From positions 1-18,960 of the forward strand of contig JAGARY010000237.1 of NCBI GenBank assembly GCA_017622055.1: 18,960 nt of DNA, in the 5' to 3' direction. Below are positions 15,183 to 18,960 of this stretch, piece after piece (the first letter of the stretch is position 1; every line of letters starts with the position of its first letter). The DNA is from Treponema sp. GTDB lineage: Bacteria > Spirochaetota > Spirochaetia > Treponematales > Treponemataceae. The notes under the pieces are model-generated. The model did no database searches. It was not told the origin of the DNA and worked only from the letters and a program-made list of their open reading frames with translations. Made by a program: the position numbers and the translations under genes.

Positions 15183-17654
15183 TTATTTTTTCACTTTGAT
15201 TTTTACGCTTTCCAAACATTCAAAATAATTTGGAAAACTTTTATTTACAGCTTCAATTCCTTGGATTTTTCCTCCAGTTTTTGTAAGCAATGTAACCAAA
15301 CTCATTACAATTCTGTGATCATTATGACCGCAAAGAATTTCAAATGGAGATTTTAATTCACTTTTGTAAATTGTAATTGTATTTTCTTCAATTTTTGATT
15401 GAACTCCAAATTTTGCAAGTTCCCCACACATTACCTGGCCTCTGTCGCTTTCTTTAATTTTTAGTCTTTTTGTGCCAGTAAATTCTGCGCCATCAAACAT
15501 TGCAGCCACAACAAATAAAATTGGCCCCAAATCTGGACAATCAGAAATATCAATAGAAGAAAAACCATTTTTAATTTGTGCAAAAAGTGATTTATAAACT
15601 TTATCACCTTGCAACGAATTTTCATCCAAACCAGAAATTGCAACTTTTCCGCCAGCATAATTCAAAGCTTCAAAAAACGCCGCGTTAGAAAAATCACCTT
15701 CTACAGAAACTTCACCACATTTATATTGCTGATTTCCTTTTACAAAAAGTGTATTTTCATTTTTCCATTCCACTTCCACACCAAAATCTTTTAGAGCCTT
15801 CAATGTCATATTGATATATGATTTACTTTCGATTGGTTCAGAAATTTCAATTGTACTGTCGCCATCAAGCAAAGGAAGTGTGAACAAAAGCCCCGTAATA
15901 AACTGACTACTAATGTTTCCTTGAACGTTATATGTTCCAGCTTGCAATTTTCCTTTTGATTTTAAAACTGTACGATCATTTTCATTTTGAACTTCTTTTT
16001 TAAAGAAAATCCCTTGATTTTTACAAATTTCTTCGTAAACAGTCATTGGTCGTGTCATCAAAACATCGCTTCCAATAAAAGTAGATTCATTTTGATCTAA
16101 CATAGACAAAGGAACAAAAAATCGCAAAGTGCTTCCGCTTTCATTGCATCTAAAACACTTTGATTTTTCAAGTTTTCCAAGAGATTCCCCTGCACCTTTC
16201 ACAAATGCAGTTCTATTTTCAACTTCAACATTGGCACCAAGTTCTTTTAAACAATTGATTGTTGCTTTAATATCTTCTGACAAATCAATATTGTGAACTA
16301 CACTTTTTCCTTTTGCCAAAGCTGCACAAATTAAACTTCTGTGAGCCATACTTTTTGAAGGAGGAGCCACAACTTCACCATCCGCCAGCGACTTTTCCAC
16401 AACTGCCAAATTATTTTTAAACACAAAATCTTTTTGAATTGCTTCGATTGTGTGAAAAATATTCTCGTCAGATTTAATCATAAAATCACAACTGGCTTTG
16501 TAAATTGGCAATCTTTGTTCATAAAGTTTTTCCAACTTTTCTCGGGAATTAGACAAAGGTCTGTCATCTGTTGCTTTTATGTTTTTAATGTCTCGGTCAA
16601 TAAAATAAATTAATCCGTTGCGTTTTAAAGCCACAACATTTTCTTCACGCAAGATTGCACCGCCACCAGTGGAAATTACAGCATTAGTAATAGAAGAAAC
16701 TTCTTCAATAACCGAAGATTCTAAATCTCTAAAATATTTTTCCCCTTTTGATTCAATCAATTGGGCAATTTCGCAACCAGCTTTTTCTTTAATTAAATTG
16801 TCTGTGTCAAAAAAGTTTCTACCAAGCTTTTTTGCAAGTTTTTTTCCAACAGAAGATTTTCCGCAACCTGGCATTCCAGACAAAACAATATTCTGTTTTT
16901 GTTTTATCATTCTGTTAAAAATTTCTTGTGATTTTGTGTTTTCAATTTTGCATTCAAAAAAGAATTCTGCCGCTGCAATTGCTTGTTGAACTAACATAAA
17001 AAGTCCGCCTTTTGCAATTAATCCTTTTTTTTCTGCTGCCAAAACCAAATTGCTTCTTAAAGGATTATAAATTGCGTCAAAAACCGCTTCTAATTTTTCA
17101 AAAGGCTGCAAATCAATTGGCATATCATTTGCTTTTGGAAACATTCCGCAAGGAGTTGTATTGATGATGATTTGAGCGTCTTTGTGATTTTTTGCTGCAT
17201 CATCGTAAGTAATACAATTTTCACCTTCCCTGCGACTCACAATTAAAACTTGCCCTGCATTCAAAGAAGCGGCAACTTCTGTGGCAGTTTTGCTTGTCCC
17301 ACCAGTTCCCAAAATTAAAACTTTTTTTCCTTCAAGATTTGCCCCGGCATTTACAATTAAAGTGCGCAAACCAATAAAATCTGTATTGTATCCAAAAAGT
17401 TTGCCATTTTTATTTACAATTGTGTTTACCGCACCAATTTTTTTTGCGTGCTCATCAATAGAGTCTAAAAATGGAATAACATCTTGTTTGTAGGGAATTG
17501 TAACGTTTATTGCCTTAAAGTTTTTTTCTGTCATAAAAGAGTTAAGATTTTCTTTGGCAATTTCTTTAATTTCATATTCATAATTTCCAATCCAATTATG
17601 AATATCTTTTGAATAACTATGCCCCAATTTTTCACCAATCAAACCGTATTCCAT
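15183..17654 (-). CDS. Trifunctional shikimate dehydrogenase - shikimate kinase - EPSP synthase (AroE-AroK-AroA fusion)
   Basis: One 823-residue frame holds three complete enzymes. AroE, about 1-250: substrate motif GHSYSKD (11-17), catalytic Lys56 in VTIPYK, Asn77, Asp92 in YNTDF, NADP-site LGTGGTSKT (115-123) and SRR (140-142). AroK, about 253-410: P-loop GMPGCGKSS (260-268), Asp283/285, Arg309, GGG (330-332), lid Arg365 in DDRPL and Arg381. AroA, about 415-823: PPSKSMAHRS with Lys434 and Arg439, LMTRPM (Arg535), SSQF (Gln584), Asp708, KESDR (Glu735, Arg738), DHR (Arg781) and Lys805 in NKSFPNYF. All key residues of each family are present, so all three steps (dehydroshikimate to EPSP) should work. 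Linkers are only a few residues. GGAGG lies 6 bases before ATG. No frameshift or internal start with a strong site is obvious. It lies 71 bases after pheA and 17 before the DAHP synthase gene. Confidence 0.95.
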   Translation of the reverse strand: MEYGLIGEKLGHSYSKDIHNWIGNYEYEIKEIAKENLNSFMTEKNFKAINVTIPYKQDVIPFLDSIDEHAKKIGAVNTIVNKNGKLFGYNTDFIGLRTLIVNAGANLEGKKVLILGTGGTSKTATEVAASLNAGQVLIVSRREGENCITYDDAAKNHKDAQIIINTTPCGMFPKANDMPIDLQPFEKLEAVFDAIYNPLRSNLVLAAEKKGLIAKGGLFMLVQQAIAAAEFFFECKIENTKSQEIFNRMIKQKQNIVLSGMPGCGKSSVGKKLAKKLGRNFFDTDNLIKEKAGCEIAQLIESKGEKYFRDLESSVIEEVSSITNAVISTGGGAILREENVVALKRNGLIYFIDRDIKNIKATDDRPLSNSREKLEKLYEQRLPIYKASCDFMIKSDENIFHTIEAIQKDFVFKNNLAVVEKSLADGEVVAPPSKSMAHRSLICAALAKGKSVVHNIDLSEDIKATINCLKELGANVEVENRTAFVKGAGESLGKLEKSKCFRCNESGSTLRFFVPLSMLDQNESTFIGSDVLMTRPMTVYEEICKNQGIFFKKEVQNENDRTVLKSKGKLQAGTYNVQGNISSQFITGLLFTLPLLDGDSTIEISEPIESKSYINMTLKALKDFGVEVEWKNENTLFVKGNQQYKCGEVSVEGDFSNAAFFEALNYAGGKVAISGLDENSLQGDKVYKSLFAQIKNGFSSIDISDCPDLGPILFVVAAMFDGAEFTGTKRLKIKESDRGQVMCGELAKFGVQSKIEENTITIYKSELKSPFEILCGHNDHRIVMSLVTLLTKTGGKIQGIEAVNKSFPNYFECLESVKIKVKK

Positions 17655-17675
17655 ATAACCTCCAATATTAATTAT

Positions 17676-17717
17676 GAATTAAGAATTCAGAATTAAGAAT
17701 TTTGAATTCCGAATTCT
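17676..17717. repeat. Iterated GAATT tract between pheA and the trifunctional gene
   Basis: GAATT or AATTC occurs about five times at 7-9 base spacing. The block CAGAATT (17688-17694) to AATTCTG (17712-17718) forms an imperfect palindrome. Such tracts are common simple-sequence spacers; a role in the operon is not shown. Confidence 0.45.
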
Positions 17718-17725
17718 GCATTTTC

Positions 17726-18817
17726 CTATATTTCCAAATTTTTAAAATGTCCTAGCAACTTCACTTCTTCGCATTGTTCTTTTAGACCGTTTACCAAAGC
17801 GTCGCCTTTTTGGCTAGAAAGTGCCCCTTCCCCTTCCACATAAAAATAATATTTCCAAGGCACATTTTTTACTGGACGACTTCGCAAAGATTTTAGATTA
17901 AATCCGTTGTCTCCAATAATTTTAATTGCTTTGGCCAAAGCTCCAGGTGCATTATTTACAGTGAACATTAACAAAAATCCGTCTGCTGCCGAAACATCTG
18001 CAGAATCATTATAAACTCTAGATAAAACAGCAAACTTTGTAGTGTTCAAATCGTTTTGATTAATGTTTTCTTCCAAAACTTCCAAACCGTACAATTCAGC
18101 CGACTCTTTACTGCCAATTGCCGCCACAGACACGTCTCCCATCTGAGCCACGTTTCTTGCCGCCATGGCCGTATTTACCGCAATTTGAACTTCAAACCCG
18201 TGATTTTGAATATATTCACCACATTGTTCAATTGCCTGCTCATGACTCACAACAGTTTTTACATCAGAAATTTTTGCACCTTTTACCCCAAGCAAAGTTT
18301 GGCAAATATGCAAATTATAAATGCCATTTACAAAAAGACTTCCCGAATACATCAAATCAAAAACTTTAGTAACGTCCCCAGCAAAACTATTTTCAATTGG
18401 CAAAATCGCAAAATCACAGTCCCCAAGTTCCACCGCTTTGTATGCCTTTTCAAAACTAGAAAAAGCAACCATATTTCCATTTGGAAAAATCCGTTTTGCT
18501 GCAATATTTGCAAAAGCACCTTCAATTCCACAATATGCAACACGACTTCCAGAAACCAAAACACTCTGATATTTTTTTGAAATATCCATAATGCTGTGAA
18601 TCATTTCCAAATAGTAAGTTTTATAATCTGGATTTTTTATATATTCTAATTCTTTATTACAAATTTCTTTTTCCCGAGCTTCGTCAAAAATTGGCAACCC
18701 AAATTTCTTTTTATGACTAGCCACAAGTTTTGCCGCATCCATTCGTCGCTCAAAAAGAGCCGCAATTTCCACATCAATTTCATTAATAGCTTTTCTAGCT
18801 TTTTCCAAATCAGTCAT
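17726..18817 (-). CDS. pheA: Bifunctional chorismate mutase / prephenate dehydratase (P-protein)
   Basis: It turns chorismate into prephenate and then phenylpyruvate, committing flow to phenylalanine. Domains of the 363-residue product: AroQ-type mutase, about 1-87 (the IDVEIAALFERRMDAAKLVASHK helix pattern); dehydratase, about 91-268 (VAYCGIEGAFAN at 93-104, AILPIENSFAGDV at 137-149, and the catalytic TTKF at 259-262); and an ACT domain, about 279-357. In the ACT domain the Phe-site motifs are PGALA (291-295) and RSRP (312-315); the usual ESRP has Glu changed to Arg. I placed the start at 18817 because GGAGG lies 4 bases upstream; the ATG at 18835 has no site. The gene leads the aromatic operon and is preceded by a strong terminator-like hairpin, so attenuation is plausible. 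Confidence 0.95.
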   Translation of the reverse strand: MTDLEKARKAINEIDVEIAALFERRMDAAKLVASHKKKFGLPIFDEAREKEICNKELEYIKNPDYKTYYLEMIHSIMDISKKYQSVLVSGSRVAYCGIEGAFANIAAKRIFPNGNMVAFSSFEKAYKAVELGDCDFAILPIENSFAGDVTKVFDLMYSGSLFVNGIYNLHICQTLLGVKGAKISDVKTVVSHEQAIEQCGEYIQNHGFEVQIAVNTAMAARNVAQMGDVSVAAIGSKESAELYGLEVLEENINQNDLNTTKFAVLSRVYNDSADVSAADGFLLMFTVNNAPGALAKAIKIIGDNGFNLKSLRSRPVKNVPWKYYFYVEGEGALSSQKGDALVNGLKEQCEEVKLLGHFKNLEI

Positions 18818-18848
18818 AAAACCTCCAATCACCATAAAATTTGGATAA

Positions 18849-18886
18849 AAAAAAGGTTCTATTCGATAAAGAATAGAACCTTTTTT
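18849..18886 (-). terminator. Strong terminator-like hairpin directly upstream of pheA
   Basis: A perfect 16-base stem (18849-18864 with 18871-18886, core GGTTCTATTC) closes a six-base loop. On the minus strand it is followed by eight T. It ends about 30 bases before the pheA ATG, leaving no room for a promoter in between. It is either the end of an upstream gene combined with read-through, or an attenuator of pheA. Confidence 0.8.
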
Positions 18887-18887
18887 G

Positions 18888-18893
18888 ATTATA
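18888..18893 (-). promoter_or_regulatory. Perfect TATAAT just upstream of the pheA hairpin
   Basis: On the minus strand TATAAT lies directly before the hairpin's first arm, with no good -35 at 16-18 bases. If it is used, the transcript would begin at or within the hairpin. The remainder of the right edge to 18960 is AT-rich, and I see no gene in it. Confidence 0.3.
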
Positions 18894-18960
18894 TAAATAA
18901 ATCCTATACTTCATCTATTTTTGCAATGAGCCAGAGAAAAAATAAAAGAAATAAAAGGAA

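Larger units (their letters stand above)
18810..18914 (-). promoter_or_regulatory. Candidate aromatic-rich leader reading frame of pheA
   Basis: A 34-codon frame starts at ATG 18914 and stops with TGA at 18812-18810, overlapping the pheA start. It encodes five Phe, six Tyr and one Trp (12 of 34 residues aromatic), including Tyr at codons 3, 6 and 8 just before the hairpin and Phe-Tyr at 13-14 inside its first arm. There is no clear ribosome site before this ATG, and AT-rich DNA favours Phe and Tyr codons, so the frame could be chance. Confidence 0.25.

Noticed and set aside
14844..15356. Plus-strand frame of 170 residues
   Set aside because: It is the complement of two well-supported aromatic genes, with no ribosome site and low-complexity Phe/Leu composition.
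18056..18580. Plus-strand frame of 174 residues
   Set aside because: It lies wholly antisense to pheA, has no start signal, and is explained by reverse-strand codon structure.
1..18960. CRISPR array, insertion sequence, prophage or attachment site
   Set aside because: No regularly spaced direct repeats, transposase, integrase or phage gene was seen on either strand.

Overview
The window looks like chromosome of a host-associated or rumen-type Treponema (Spirochaetota). The evidence is low GC, an LplABC/YtcQP-type sugar importer with a lipoprotein binding subunit, loose spirochaetal lipoboxes, and short GC-rich palindromic repeats scattered between otherwise AT-rich genes. This assignment is inference from gene content and style; no rRNA or species marker is present.

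Layout. (1) 1-2209: the left edge cuts a minus-strand membrane protein, open to the edge, that resembles the N-terminal part of membrane-tethered LuxR-type regulators. Divergent from it are two small exported proteins of unknown function, a lipoprotein with a glycine-zipper tail and a signal-peptide protein with two more hydrophobic segments. They share the same translation-start context. (2) 2210-3676: a hairpin repeat element, a cytoplasmic GH43 glycosidase whose promoter/start region carries a long inverted repeat, a bidirectional terminator and a minus-strand CAT-anticodon tRNA, probably tRNA-Ile2. (3) 3871-6928: a tight plus-strand operon of PRPP synthetase, a shortened FGGY sugar kinase and a HAD phosphatase. 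(4) 7076-8752: formate-tetrahydrofolate ligase (fhs) on the minus strand, convergent with (3), with composite palindromic repeats between them. (5) 9001-13905: a minus-strand sugar ABC importer, in transcription order a large permease with extra N-terminal membrane modules, a standard permease and a solute-binding lipoprotein. No ATPase gene is present, so a shared ATPase encoded elsewhere is likely. (6) 14137-18817: a minus-strand aromatic amino acid operon, pheA, an AroE-AroK-AroA fusion and a DAHP synthase.

How it works together. Block 6 supplies the entry step (DAHP synthase), three middle and late shikimate steps in one polypeptide, and the chorismate-to-phenylpyruvate branch. aroB, aroD/aroQ and aroC are not in the window. 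Just before pheA is a strong terminator-like hairpin inside an aromatic-rich short reading frame, which suggests attenuation. Blocks 2 and 5 fit import and intracellular hydrolysis of plant oligosaccharides, although their linkage is only by proximity.

Most notable: the trifunctional AroE-AroK-AroA protein, the duplicated four-helix module fused to the ABC permease, the pheA leader, and the CCTAGG operator-like cluster upstream of the importer.
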